DNA of 16,672 nt from Phycisphaeraceae bacterium (GCA_029260675.1 JAJDCV010000092.1:1-16672), one strand, 5' to 3'. Counted from the stretch's first letter, positions 1 through 7,329 are shown. Notes: generated by a model not told the origin, from the sequence alone. Numbers and translations: made by a program.

Positions 1-1
1 G

Positions 2-565
2 CGTCGGCTGATCACCGACAGCCTGACCCTGTTGCCTGGGCTTGAGATGTTGGAAGCAGGCACCCGTGTGATTGACGTCGGCACCGGCGGGGGGCTGCCG
101 GGCATGCCGTTGGCGATCGCCCGGCCGGACCTGTCGTTTACGCTGCTGGACGCAACCGGCAAAAAAGTCGCGTTCCTTGCGTCGTGTGTGCAGGCACTTG
201 GGCTGACCAACATCAAGACGATCCAGAACCGGGCCGAGGTATTGGGCCACGAGCCCGAGCACCGCCAGCAATACGACCTGGCCATGGTGCGTGCGGTGGG
301 GAAGGTCGCCGAGATCGCCGAGTATTGTCTGCCACTGGTAAAGGTTGGTGGGCGGATGCTGGCGATGAAGGGTGCCGCCGCCGAAGCCGAACTCGCAGAC
401 GCCGGGGACGCGCTGGCGGTCCTCGGTGCCGGCGACCTCGCCCTGATCGACGCCTACCCGGACGGGTTCGACAGCGAACTGGTCCTGATCAGCATCGTCA
501 AGGAACGCCAGACACCCAATGAATACCCCCGTGAACCGGGTACGCCGCGCAAGACGCCGTTGTAA
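2..565 (+). CDS. rsmG: 16S rRNA (guanine-527 N7)-methyltransferase RsmG (GidB), 5' truncated by window edge
   Basis: RsmG transfers a methyl group from S-adenosylmethionine to N7 of G527 in the 530 loop of 16S rRNA, in the cytoplasm. The frame is open from base 2 and begins with an RRLITDSLTLLPGLE-like stretch that matches the family's conserved 'HllDSL' segment, so the true start lies left of the window; the TTG at 32 is internal. The class I SAM-binding loop VIDVGTGGGLPGMPLAIARP is followed by the LLDATGKKVAFL strand, the AMVRAVG strand and the C-terminal YPREPGTPRKTPL tail typical of the long family members. About 187 codons are visible of the usual 205-240. The next gene in the same direction is 247 bp away, behind a repeat-filled spacer, so co-transcription is doubtful. 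The family call is secure. Confidence 0.93.
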   Translation, partial: RRLITDSLTLLPGLEMLEAGTRVIDVGTGGGLPGMPLAIARPDLSFTLLDATGKKVAFLASCVQALGLTNIKTIQNRAEVLGHEPEHRQQYDLAMVRAVGKVAEIAEYCLPLVKVGGRMLAMKGAAAEAELADAGDALAVLGAGDLALIDAYPDGFDSELVLISIVKERQTPNEYPREPGTPRKTPL

Positions 566-569
566 TTTT

Positions 570-760
570 TCACCGCAGGGATCGCGAAGGACGCAGAGCA
601 AGACAAAGAATATGGACAGGATGACAGGATGGTCAGGATCAGATGAGATGGGTCAGGCTTGTCGATCCCATCCCGTCCATCCGGTCATCCTGTCAAACTC
701 TTCCCCTGTCTTCTCCGCATCACCGTTTATCAGCGTTCATCCCTGTTCCATTTCTGTTCT
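570..760. repeat. Modular imperfect inverted repeat filling the rsmG-MBL spacer
   Basis: The core arms are 615-639 and 670-694, which match as inverted repeats at 22 of 25 positions with a 30-nt loop. The left arm is itself a short-period repeat: CAGGAT occurs at 617, 625 and 634. A smaller stem, GATGGG (647-652) with CCCATC (667-672), sits inside the loop. Outside the core, the purine-rich left flank (about 572-610, with GGACGCAGAG) is partly complementary to the right flank (about 697-745, with TTCTCCGCATC and TCATCCCTG), so the whole block reads as nested modules. No coding potential is convincing. It could fold in RNA, act as an attenuator or be a non-autonomous element. Confidence 0.75.
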
Positions 761-800
761 TTATATCAGTGCAAACGCTGCGAATTGAAAGACGTTTCGT

Positions 801-812
801 TACACTACCGCC
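801..812 (+). promoter_or_regulatory. Putative leaderless-type -10 box (TACACT) just before the MBL start
   Basis: TACACT at 801-806 lies 6 nt before the ATG at 813, and no Shine-Dalgarno sequence precedes that ATG. The same hexamer at the same distance precedes ribE, and at 8 nt precedes cmk. The placement fits a -10 element whose transcript starts at or near the start codon. No good -35 lies 16-18 nt upstream. Confidence 0.45.
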
Positions 813-1454
813 ATGCCCGACACACTCAAGACCAAACGTTTCTGCCTGGGCGACTGGGCGACCAACTGCTACCTTGCTTATACCGACAGCGGGGCGTGCT
901 GGATCATCGATGCGGGGTTCGAGCCCGCCTACCTGTTGCGGTATATCGCTGAAAACAAGCTCAAACCCGAGAAGATCGTGCTGACCCACGCGCATGTCGA
1001 TCATGTAGGCGGCCTGGCGGAAGTCTGCGAGGCTCATCCAGGCGTTTCGATCCTGATCCACGAGGATGAACGCGCGTTCCCGGGTGACCCGATGCTGAAC
1101 CTCTCCGCAGCGCTGGGCCAGGAGGTCGTCGCCCCCGACCCGACCGGCACGTTTGCACACGGCGACACACTCACCCTCGACGGACACGACTTTCAGATCC
1201 GTCACACCCCCGGCCACAGCCCCGGCGGCGTCTGCCTCTACCAGCCCGAACACCAAATCGCGATCGTCGGCGACATCCTCTTCGCCGGCTCAATCGGACG
1301 CCACGACTTCCCGACCTCCGACGGCCCGACGCTGATGCGAAGCATCCACGAACAACTCATGACCCTCCCCGACGACACCCGCGTCCTCCCCGGCCACGGC
1401 CCGGAAACCACCATCGGCAACGAACGGGCGAGTAACCCTTTCTTGCAAGTGTAA
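813..1454 (+). CDS. Metallo-beta-lactamase-fold hydrolase, glyoxalase II-like
   Basis: This is a cytoplasmic metallohydrolase of the MBL superfamily, close to the short glyoxalase II-like (YcbL-type) proteins that hydrolyse glutathione or other thioesters; the true substrate cannot be read from sequence. At 213 residues it is the usual length for the single-domain form and lacks the glyoxalase II C-terminal helical domain. The metal-binding motif THAHVDH is at residues 58-64 (H59, H61, D63, H64), followed by H135 in HTPGHSPGG, D154 in GDILF and H195 in PGHGPETT. The C-terminal NERASNPFL is the characteristic ending of this subgroup. The start is placed at 813 because the fold begins within a few residues and a TACACT box lies 6 nt upstream. 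It is convergent with the downstream secreted phosphoesterase-family gene. Confidence 0.9.
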   Translation: MPDTLKTKRFCLGDWATNCYLAYTDSGACWIIDAGFEPAYLLRYIAENKLKPEKIVLTHAHVDHVGGLAEVCEAHPGVSILIHEDERAFPGDPMLNLSAALGQEVVAPDPTGTFAHGDTLTLDGHDFQIRHTPGHSPGGVCLYQPEHQIAIVGDILFAGSIGRHDFPTSDGPTLMRSIHEQLMTLPDDTRVLPGHGPETTIGNERASNPFLQV

Positions 1455-1499
1455 CGCGAAGTCGATGTGAGCATCGCCCGAAAATGCAACAAGAGATTA

Positions 1500-1609
1500 T
1501 CCGCAGATTGCGCAGATGACGCAGAATATTCAGACGTTTTCACAATTCTTGGGCAAGGCCGGCCCGGTCCTTATCTCTCTGAATCCGCGTCATCTGCGCA
1601 ATCTGCGGA
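1500..1609. repeat. Perfect 23-bp inverted repeat in a convergent spacer
   Basis: Bases 1500-1522 and 1587-1609 are exact reverse complements. Each arm is built of a 9-bp unit: GCAGAT at 1503 and 1512, then GCAGAA at 1521. The pairing extends inward with a small bulge (AATATTCAG against CTGAATC). The 64-nt loop contains a GC-rich dyad, AAGGCCGGCCCGGTCCTT. The element lies between two convergent genes, so it could serve as a bidirectional transcription barrier, but it has no T-tract on either side. The arms resemble GCAGAT-type spacer repeats that I recall from many bacterial genomes; I cannot assign a named family. Confidence 0.85.
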
Positions 1610-1660
1610 CACCTCCGACCGCTATGGCTTGATGCCTCAATCTGCTGTCAATGACTTCTT

Positions 1661-2584
1661 TCACTCGCCCATATCAAACTCGGCCACGACCGGCAGGTGG
1701 TCCGAACCCTTGATCAGTTCGGGGTCGTTGAAGATGGCTGCCGAGCCGGGCACCAACCGAACAGTCATCGCCGGGCTGGTGAGGATGAAATCGATCACGG
1801 AGTTGGGGAAGCGCTCGCTTGGGTAGGTGGTGCGGTCCTCCATCGGGATGTCCCGGTGACTGTCCGAGAGCAGGGGCAGGCTCCCGACCGAAGGGGTCAG
1901 TAGCAAGGACATCGCGGGTTCGCCGGGCTTGGAGTTGAAGTCACCCATCAGCACGACCAACTCCTCGGGGTTATCCGCAATCAGTTTGCCGATGATCTGA
2001 CGGATACGCATGGCCTCACTGCTGCGCCACATCACGCTCTGCGGGTCGCCATCCCGGCTGCCCTTGCTCTTCAGATGAACGACAAAGACGTTGACGACCT
2101 TTCCATCAGGCAACTGCACCTTTGCGTGGAACAGGTCGCGCGCGAATCGCCAGGTACGCTCCGCGTCCGGGTGCAGCAATGTCTGCCAGCGGTAGCTGGT
2201 GATACTGAGGATCGGCAGCCGACTGATCAACCCCAGCTTGATCCCGCGCGAGTCGTTGGTCAACGGCACGGCGACATACTCATATCCCATCCCCGGCAGG
2301 TATTCATCGACCATCGCCTGGAGCACCGCCTCGTTCTCAATCTCCTGGAAACCCACAATGTCTGCGTCGAGCTGACGCAAAACGTCGCCGATCATCTCGA
2401 CTTCCCAACGCAGCTTGACGTCCGTGCCCTCGTCACGGGTGTAGGGATCGTCGAACACATCAAAGGCGTTCTCGATGTTGTACGAGGCGATCCGCAGCCC
2501 CGACGCGTCTTGGGCCATGACGGGGCATACGGCTGTCAGAAGCAAAAGCAACGCGGTCCATCGGATCATCGGGCGGGTGTTCAC
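1661..2584 (-). CDS. Secreted endonuclease/exonuclease/phosphatase-family protein
   Basis: This is a predicted Mg-dependent phosphodiesterase or nuclease of the EEP (DNase I-like) fold, exported by a signal peptide. Residues 1-24 form a classical signal (hydrophobic ALLLLLTAV, likely cleavage VMA|QD). Catalytic landmarks run in family order: N36 in SYNIEN, E81 in FQEIEN, H170 in VVHLKSKG, D215/N217 in GDFNSKP, D265 in IDFIL, and D295-H296 in GSDHLPV, so every expected residue is present. The length (307 aa) is normal. The start is taken as GTG because an AGGAGG sits 8 nt upstream; the next ATG is 15 nt inside and too far from that site. It follows asnB in the same direction after 83 bp and may be co-transcribed. 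Possible roles are extracellular nucleic-acid or phospho-ester scavenging; the substrate is unknown. Confidence 0.88.
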   Translation of the reverse strand: MNTRPMIRWTALLLLLTAVCPVMAQDASGLRIASYNIENAFDVFDDPYTRDEGTDVKLRWEVEMIGDVLRQLDADIVGFQEIENEAVLQAMVDEYLPGMGYEYVAVPLTNDSRGIKLGLISRLPILSITSYRWQTLLHPDAERTWRFARDLFHAKVQLPDGKVVNVFVVHLKSKGSRDGDPQSVMWRSSEAMRIRQIIGKLIADNPEELVVLMGDFNSKPGEPAMSLLLTPSVGSLPLLSDSHRDIPMEDRTTYPSERFPNSVIDFILTSPAMTVRLVPGSAAIFNDPELIKGSDHLPVVAEFDMGE

Positions 2585-2592
2585 GTCGGGTT

Positions 2593-2598
2593 CCTCCT
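2593..2598 (-). promoter_or_regulatory. Shine-Dalgarno AGGAGG that fixes a GTG start
   Basis: AGGAGG on the minus strand is 8 nt from the GTG start of the secreted EEP-family protein. It is the reason for choosing this GTG over the ATG five codons further in. Confidence 0.75.
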
Positions 2599-2667
2599 GC
2601 CGGAATGTAGTGTCTGATCGAAACCCTATATCTTACCCGCTTCGGCCGATACGGCGCAGATAATTCT

Positions 2668-4557
2668 TCATAAACCAGGCGTGCCCGTCAGCGTCTGCTC
2701 ACGCAGCCATCGGCTCCACAACGATAGCTGCAGCAGGGCGAATAACCGGTGCGAATGGTCCGCCCGGCCTTGCCGGTGTTCGTCGAGGTATCGGGAGACT
2801 TCTTTGCGATCAATCCCCAGCCCGTCCAACGCAGGCGCAGTCAGATAATCGCGGAGGGTCTGGTGGTGCTGGCCCCTGAACCACCGCCCGATCGGGACGC
2901 CGAATCCGCGCTTGGGCAGGTTGATAATCGACGCGGGCACATGCCTTGCCGCCAGTTTGCGCAGCAGCCCCTTGGCCCGCCCATCCGGCATCAGGACCGC
3001 CGTCGGCAGGTGACCGGCCAGGTCTACCACCTGTGTATCCAGCATCGGACAACGCAGCTCCAATGCCACCGCCATCGACGACCGGTCCGCCTTGCGTAAT
3101 AGATCGTGCGGCAGGTAGTGCGACAGGTCCCACCGCATCGCCGCCTGGATGGCATCCGACTCATCGGGCCAGTCGTCGATCCTCTCCAAAGTCAAACCCG
3201 CACCCAGATCAGGTGCCAGCTCGCTGATCTGTGTATCACTAAACAATTGAACCATGCTGGCATACTGCTGGGACTGATGAGTGCCGCAAGAGGCGGCGTC
3301 CAGCAGCCTGCGCAGTCGCGCGCGTCGGGACCGTGCGTTCGTGCTGTGTATCAAGCTGCGCGGCACGGCGTTCATCCACCAGCGGTGTTTGGCGATCAGG
3401 GCGAGCGCCCGGTAGCGGTCGTACCCGCCGAAGAGTTCATCCCCACCGTCCCCAGTCAGCGCGGCCTTGATGTGGGGACGCGCTGCTTTGCAGAGCCAAT
3501 AGCTAGGGAGCAGCCCGCTGTCGGCCGTGGGCTCGCCGGTGGCTTGCATCAGGTGCTCGAGATCGCCAAATAGATCCGACGGATCGGCACGGAGTTCGGT
3601 GTGGTCCGACCCGATGTGTTCGGCAATCGCACGTGCATGTGACGATTCGTCATAGTCCGCTTCGGCATGCGAAACGCTGTAGGTCTTAAGGCTCGGTGCG
3701 CCCTGAGCCTTGAGCGTCCTCTGCGCCAGCGCCGCGATCAGAGAAGAATCGATCCCGCCGGACAGGAAGCAGCCCAACGGGACATCGGCTTCCAACCGGG
3801 TCGCGACCGCTTCTTCAAGCACCTGTTCAACACTGTCGACGGCCCCGATGGACGTGCTCGTCCGCGAGATCGGCGGCGGTCGCCAGTAACGCTCGCTGCG
3901 GGTGGTCCCGTCGGCCGCAATTGTCATCCAGTGCCCGGGCCTAACTTCGTCAACGCCCCGGAGCATCGACGAGCCAAACGGGTATCCAAACCGAAGGAAA
4001 GTCAGCAACGCCTGCGGGTCCGGCGTAAGCGGTTCGTCCATGCCAGCGGTGAGGGTCGCCGGGAGACTGGCGAACGTCAGTTCATTGGGACCGCGAAGGA
4101 CGTACAAAGGCTTCTTGCCCGTGCGGTCCCGGGCCATGAATAGTTCACGCCGTTGCTCATCCCAGATGGCAAACGCGAACATCCCGCGCAGGTGCTTGGG
4201 TAGTTCCTTCCCGTAAGCACGGTAGCCCAGCAGCAAGACCTCGGTGTCACTATGGTCGGACGTAAAGCGGTGGCCGAGCTTGCTGAGCTTGGCGCGGAGC
4301 TCGCGGTGGTTGTAGATCTCGCCGTTGAAGACCAGGTGCAGCGGTCCTTGATCCCCGGCCGCGGCGCTGTGCATGGGCTGAGCGCCGCCGAGTTTGTCGA
4401 TGATGACAAGCCGGGCATGGGCCAGGGTGCAGCGGGGGTGTTCGCTGATGCCGTGGCCGTCGGGCCCGCGGTGGAGCATGTGCGTGAGCATCGACACGGC
4501 ACGCCGCCTGCCGATCGGCTGGTCATCGAATCTGACAATGCCGGCAATTCCGCACAT
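2668..4557 (-). CDS. asnB: Asparagine synthase (glutamine-hydrolysing)
   Basis: This cytoplasmic enzyme makes asparagine from aspartate, ATP and glutamine. The N-terminal class II glutamine amidotransferase domain starts with the nucleophile Cys2 (MCGIAGIVRF), then RGPDG (30-34), FNGEIYNHREL (77-87) and DTEVLL (104-109). The synthetase domain has the PP-loop SGGIDSS at 266-272, LTGDGGDELFGGYDRYRA in the middle and the late PKRGFGVPIGRWF segment. Its 629 residues are typical of the bacterial AsnB family. Some family members amidate cell-surface or secreted molecules instead, and PEP-CTERM bacteria carry exosortase-linked paralogues of similar length, so the precise acceptor is not proven. The gene follows aspS, and its 5' leader is one arm of a large inverted repeat. 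No Shine-Dalgarno is visible before the ATG. Confidence 0.9.
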   Translation of the reverse strand: MCGIAGIVRFDDQPIGRRRAVSMLTHMLHRGPDGHGISEHPRCTLAHARLVIIDKLGGAQPMHSAAAGDQGPLHLVFNGEIYNHRELRAKLSKLGHRFTSDHSDTEVLLLGYRAYGKELPKHLRGMFAFAIWDEQRRELFMARDRTGKKPLYVLRGPNELTFASLPATLTAGMDEPLTPDPQALLTFLRFGYPFGSSMLRGVDEVRPGHWMTIAADGTTRSERYWRPPPISRTSTSIGAVDSVEQVLEEAVATRLEADVPLGCFLSGGIDSSLIAALAQRTLKAQGAPSLKTYSVSHAEADYDESSHARAIAEHIGSDHTELRADPSDLFGDLEHLMQATGEPTADSGLLPSYWLCKAARPHIKAALTGDGGDELFGGYDRYRALALIAKHRWWMNAVPRSLIHSTNARSRRARLRRLLDAASCGTHQSQQYASMVQLFSDTQISELAPDLGAGLTLERIDDWPDESDAIQAAMRWDLSHYLPHDLLRKADRSSMAVALELRCPMLDTQVVDLAGHLPTAVLMPDGRAKGLLRKLAARHVPASIINLPKRGFGVPIGRWFRGQHHQTLRDYLTAPALDGLGIDRKEVSRYLDEHRQGRADHSHRLFALLQLSLWSRWLREQTLTGTPGL

Positions 4558-4562
4558 GGTTG

Positions 4563-4689
4563 GGTCTGGGGTCTGGGGTATAGGGTCTAGTCAGAGAGAA
4601 GATAGCAGACCCGCTAATCCGTGGTAATCGGCATGCATACATGCGCGTGACATCAATCCGGCCAGACCCCAGTCCCCAGACCCTAGACC
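4563..4689. repeat. 28-bp inverted repeat spanning the aspS-asnB gap
   Basis: Arms 4563-4590 and 4662-4689 match as inverted repeats at 23 of 28 positions without gaps. Each arm is built from GTCTGGGG/GTCTAGGG-type units. The right arm covers the last codons and TAG stop of aspS (4683-4685), and the left arm ends 5 nt before the asnB ATG. The 71-nt loop holds a smaller dyad, GCATG-CATA-CATGC, at 4631-4644. In the minus-strand transcript the structure would join the aspS stop to the asnB start, where it could act as a processing site, attenuator or translation block for asnB. Confidence 0.8.
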
Positions 4690-6470
4690 TTGCTGCCCGC
4701 CGGCAGATTCAGCCTGACGTGCAACTCCTGCAACTGGGTCTCGTCCACGGGCGAAGGCGCCTGGGTCATCAGGTCAACGCCGGTCTGGGTCTTAGGAAAG
4801 GCGATGACGTCGCGGATGTTCGTCGTGCCGGTCAGGTGCATGACGATCCGGTCCAGGCCAAACGCGATCCCGCCGTGCGGCGGCGCGCCGAAGTTCAGCG
4901 CGTCCAGCAGGAACCCGAACTTGCTCTTGGCCGCCTCGGGGGTGATCCCAAGCAGGCCGAAGACTTTCTCCTGTGTGTCCATACGGTGGATACGGATCGA
5001 CCCGCCGCCCAGCTCCGAGCCGTTGAGCACCAGGTCGTAGGCCTGCGAGTTCACGGTCCCGGGGTCGGATTCGAGTTTGCCGAGGTCCTCATCGTTAGGC
5101 GCGGTGAACGGGTGGTGCAGGCTGTCCCAGCGCTGCTGCTCCTTGCTCCATTCGATCAGCGGGAAGTCAACGATCCAGACCCATTCCCACTTTTTCGGGT
5201 CGATCATGTCAAGGTCGTGTGCCAGCTTGACGCGCAGCTCGCCGAGGACACGGGCGACGGTCGCCGGGACCGCGTCGACCCCGAAGCAGATCAGGTCGCC
5301 GTCCTGGGCCTCCATCCGCTTGATCAACTCGTCCGCGATTGGTACGACGAACTTGGATACGCCCGTGGTCAGCTTGCCGTCTTCGACCTTGCAGACCGGC
5401 AGGCCACCGGCGCCGAACTGCTTGACCCACTCGGCCAAAGCGTCGGTTTCCTTACGGCTCATCTTCGCGCCGCCGGGCACGCGGATCGCCTTAACAACGC
5501 CCCCGGCTTCGATCGCGCCTGAGAAAACCTTGAAATCGGTCTGGCCCGCCAATTCGCTGACATCCACCAATTCCATCTCGAAACGCAGGTCCGGCCGGTC
5601 GCTGCCGTACCGGTCCATCGCCTCGGCGTAACTCATCCGCTTGATCTTCGGGACGTCCACATCCAGGATATCTTTCCAGACCGCGCGGACCGAGCCCTCG
5701 GTCATCTCCATCACGTCCTCGGCATTGACGAAACTCATCTCCAGGTCGATCTGGGTGAACTCGGCCTGCCGGTCGGCGCGGGGGTCTTCGTCACGGAAGC
5801 ACCGGACGATCTGCAGGTACCGCTCGCATCCGGCGACCATCAGGATCTGCTTGAACAACTGGGGGCTCTGCGGCAGGGCGTAGAAGTCGCCGGGCTGCTT
5901 ACGCGAAGGCACCAGGAAGTCGCGGGCACCCTCGGGGGTCGACTTACAAAGGAAAGGCGTCTCGATTTCGAGGAACCCATTGTCAGAAAAGTAATCGCGC
6001 ATCACCTTGGTCACCCGCGAGCGGACCCTCAACGTTTCCTGCATCTTCGGGCGGCGCAGGTCGATGAACCGGTAACGCAGGCGCGTCTCTTCGCCGGTGC
6101 GCTCCGCCTCGTCGGGGGTGAACGGGGGGGTCTGGGCTTTGTTAAGGATCTCAAGTTCCTCGGCCTGGACCTCGACCGCCCCGGTCGAGAGCTTGGGGTT
6201 GGTCAGGGATTTGCCTTTGTCATCGCTGCCCCGGGCGATGACCTTGCCGGTGATCTGGATCACGTCCTCGTTCCGCAGCTTGTCGGCCAGGGCGTGGGCC
6301 TCGGCGGCCTCGGGGTGGAAGACGATCTGGGTGATCCCTGCCCGGTCGCGCAGGTCGATGAAGATGACCCCGCCGTGGTCGCGGTAGTTGTTGACCCAGC
6401 CCGCCAGGCAAACGGTCTGGCCGACGTGGTCTTCGCGGAGTGCGCCGCAGTCGTGGGTGCGTGTTTTCAT
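4683..6470 (-). CDS. aspS: Aspartate--tRNA ligase, bacterial type
   Basis: AspS charges tRNA-Asp with aspartate in the cytoplasm. The 595-residue product has the bacterial layout. An N-terminal OB-fold anticodon-binding domain carries GWVNNYRDHGGVIFIDLRDR (about 24-43). Class II motif 1 lies around 150-175, TPEGARDFLVPSR at 178-190, ALPQSPQLFKQ at 198-208, motif 2 CFRDEDPRADRQAEFTQID around 224-242, a bacterial GAD insertion in the middle, and motif 3 GGIAFGLDRIVMHLTG near the C-terminus. The start is set at MKTRTHDCGALR because this aligns with the MRTEYCGQLR start of E. coli AspRS; the frame stays open for 28 more codons upstream, but those codons look unlike the family. His32 occupies the position where discriminating enzymes such as E. 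coli's have Leu. The stop codon lies inside an inverted repeat. Confidence 0.95.
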   Translation of the reverse strand: MKTRTHDCGALREDHVGQTVCLAGWVNNYRDHGGVIFIDLRDRAGITQIVFHPEAAEAHALADKLRNEDVIQITGKVIARGSDDKGKSLTNPKLSTGAVEVQAEELEILNKAQTPPFTPDEAERTGEETRLRYRFIDLRRPKMQETLRVRSRVTKVMRDYFSDNGFLEIETPFLCKSTPEGARDFLVPSRKQPGDFYALPQSPQLFKQILMVAGCERYLQIVRCFRDEDPRADRQAEFTQIDLEMSFVNAEDVMEMTEGSVRAVWKDILDVDVPKIKRMSYAEAMDRYGSDRPDLRFEMELVDVSELAGQTDFKVFSGAIEAGGVVKAIRVPGGAKMSRKETDALAEWVKQFGAGGLPVCKVEDGKLTTGVSKFVVPIADELIKRMEAQDGDLICFGVDAVPATVARVLGELRVKLAHDLDMIDPKKWEWVWIVDFPLIEWSKEQQRWDSLHHPFTAPNDEDLGKLESDPGTVNSQAYDLVLNGSELGGGSIRIHRMDTQEKVFGLLGITPEAAKSKFGFLLDALNFGAPPHGGIAFGLDRIVMHLTGTTNIRDVIAFPKTQTGVDLMTQAPSPVDETQLQELHVRLNLPAGSKV

Positions 6471-6540
6471 GTCCTGCTCAAATCGGTAAAGGTCGTTTCT
6501 GGTCTGATGCCGGGCCAATCCGTCCGGCGGTGGATCGGGG

Positions 6541-6549
6541 ATGATACCA
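6541..6549 (-). promoter_or_regulatory. Candidate extended -10 promoter for aspS
   Basis: On the minus strand TGGTATCAT combines a TGn extension with a TATCAT hexamer (6546 down to 6541). Transcription would begin near 6534, giving aspS a leader of about 63 nt. No convincing -35 is present, as expected for an extended -10 promoter. The call rests on motif match alone. Confidence 0.35.
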
Positions 6550-6603
6550 AACACGGGCCGGTCCGCGTGAGAAGGGGATTCGGCCGGCTCCCCGCCCGGC
6601 TGT

Positions 6604-6615
6604 TACACTTTCGGC
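6604..6615 (+). promoter_or_regulatory. Putative leaderless-type -10 box (TACACT) before ribE
   Basis: TACACT at 6604-6609 lies exactly 6 nt before the ribE ATG, the same hexamer and spacing as before the MBL-fold gene. No Shine-Dalgarno is visible in the adjoining GC-rich sequence. This suggests that transcription starts at or next to the ATG. Confidence 0.45.
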
Positions 6616-7284
6616 ATGTTCACAGGCATTGTTCAAGCCAAAGGCGTGATCCACAGCATCCAACGCAACGACTTCGGGGCCCGGATGTCCGTGGACGGCG
6701 GGGGCTGGCCCGATCCGGGGGACTACAAACCTGCTGCGGGGGACTCGATCTGCGTCAGCGGGGTCTGTCTAACGGTTGTGAAGGTTTCCGCCGGGGTGAT
6801 GGGCTTTGATGTGATCGCCGAGACACTCGCAAAGACCAACCTGGGCGAACTTAAGGAGGGCGACCCGGTTAATCTCGAGCCCCCGGTCACCGCCAGCCAG
6901 CCGATGGGCGGGCACTTCATGCAGGGACACGTCGATGGGGTGGGGGAGGTCACCGAGGTTGTAGCCGGCGAGGATGAGCACCGCGTCACCGTCAAACCCC
7001 CGGCGGATCTGATGGCCTTCATCATCCCCAAGGGCTCGGTTGCCATCGACGGGATCAGTCTGACAATCGCGGCGGTGGCCGAGGATCGCTTCGAAGTCGC
7101 CCTGATCCCAACCACACTGGACCTGACCACGTTGGGAGATACAACCGTCCATCGGCGTGTGAACCTCGAAGCCGACATCATCAGCAAGACCGTCGTGCAT
7201 CAGTTACAGAACATGCAAAGCAGCGGCGGGGGAGCCCAAGGCCTGACCATGCAGACGCTCCGCGATGCGGGGTTCTGTGAATAG
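6616..7284 (+). CDS. ribE: Riboflavin synthase, alpha chain
   Basis: Riboflavin synthase dismutates two molecules of 6,7-dimethyl-8-ribityllumazine into riboflavin and 5-amino-6-ribitylamino-uracil; the enzyme is a homotrimer. The 222-residue product opens with the invariant MFTGIVQ and contains two lumazine-binding repeats: about 1-97 with GVCLTVV, and about 98-200 with GGHFMQGHVDGVG at its start and GISLTIAAV later. The segment LIPTTLDLTTLG matches the conserved LIPETLERTTLG of the E. coli enzyme. The C-terminal tail (SSGGGAQGLTMQTLRDAGFCE) is variable in the family. The gene stands alone between divergent aspS and the convergent phosphatase gene, away from other riboflavin genes. No FMN riboswitch fits in the short upstream region. 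Confidence 0.93.
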   Translation: MFTGIVQAKGVIHSIQRNDFGARMSVDGGGWPDPGDYKPAAGDSICVSGVCLTVVKVSAGVMGFDVIAETLAKTNLGELKEGDPVNLEPPVTASQPMGGHFMQGHVDGVGEVTEVVAGEDEHRVTVKPPADLMAFIIPKGSVAIDGISLTIAAVAEDRFEVALIPTTLDLTTLGDTTVHRRVNLEADIISKTVVHQLQNMQSSGGGAQGLTMQTLRDAGFCE

Positions 7285-7293
7285 CCTTTTCCC

Positions 7294-7329
7294 CGTGATT
7301 TGATCGTGAGTGTTTTTTTTGGAATCACG
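7294..7329. terminator. Possible weak terminator between convergent ribE and phosphatase genes
   Basis: CGTGATT (7294-7300) and AATCACG (7323-7329) are a perfect 7-bp inverted repeat around a loop that contains a run of eight T at 7313-7320. The T-run lies in the loop and not after the stem, so this is not a canonical intrinsic terminator in either direction. The right arm overlaps the stop codon of the minus-strand phosphatase gene. Confidence 0.3.

Noticed and set aside
615..694. CRISPR-like array, suggested by the repeated CAGGAT units
   Set aside because: Units are 8-9 nt apart with no spacers of uniform length and are arranged as inverted arms; no cas gene is present.
720..1256. Long open frame on the minus strand opposite the MBL-fold gene
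   Set aside because: It lies antisense to a gene with all catalytic motifs, shows no family resemblance, and is the usual by-product of GC-rich codon use. The same reasoning removes the long antisense frames over asnB, aspS, gluQ and plsC.
2585..2667. Separate promoter for the secreted EEP-family gene in the asnB spacer
   Set aside because: TAAGAT- and TACATT-like hexamers exist but none has an acceptable -35 or TGn extension; read-through from asnB is equally likely.
6471..6554. N-terminal extension of aspS to an upstream ATG
   Set aside because: The 28 extra codons do not resemble AspRS, whereas the ATG at 6470 aligns with the family start.
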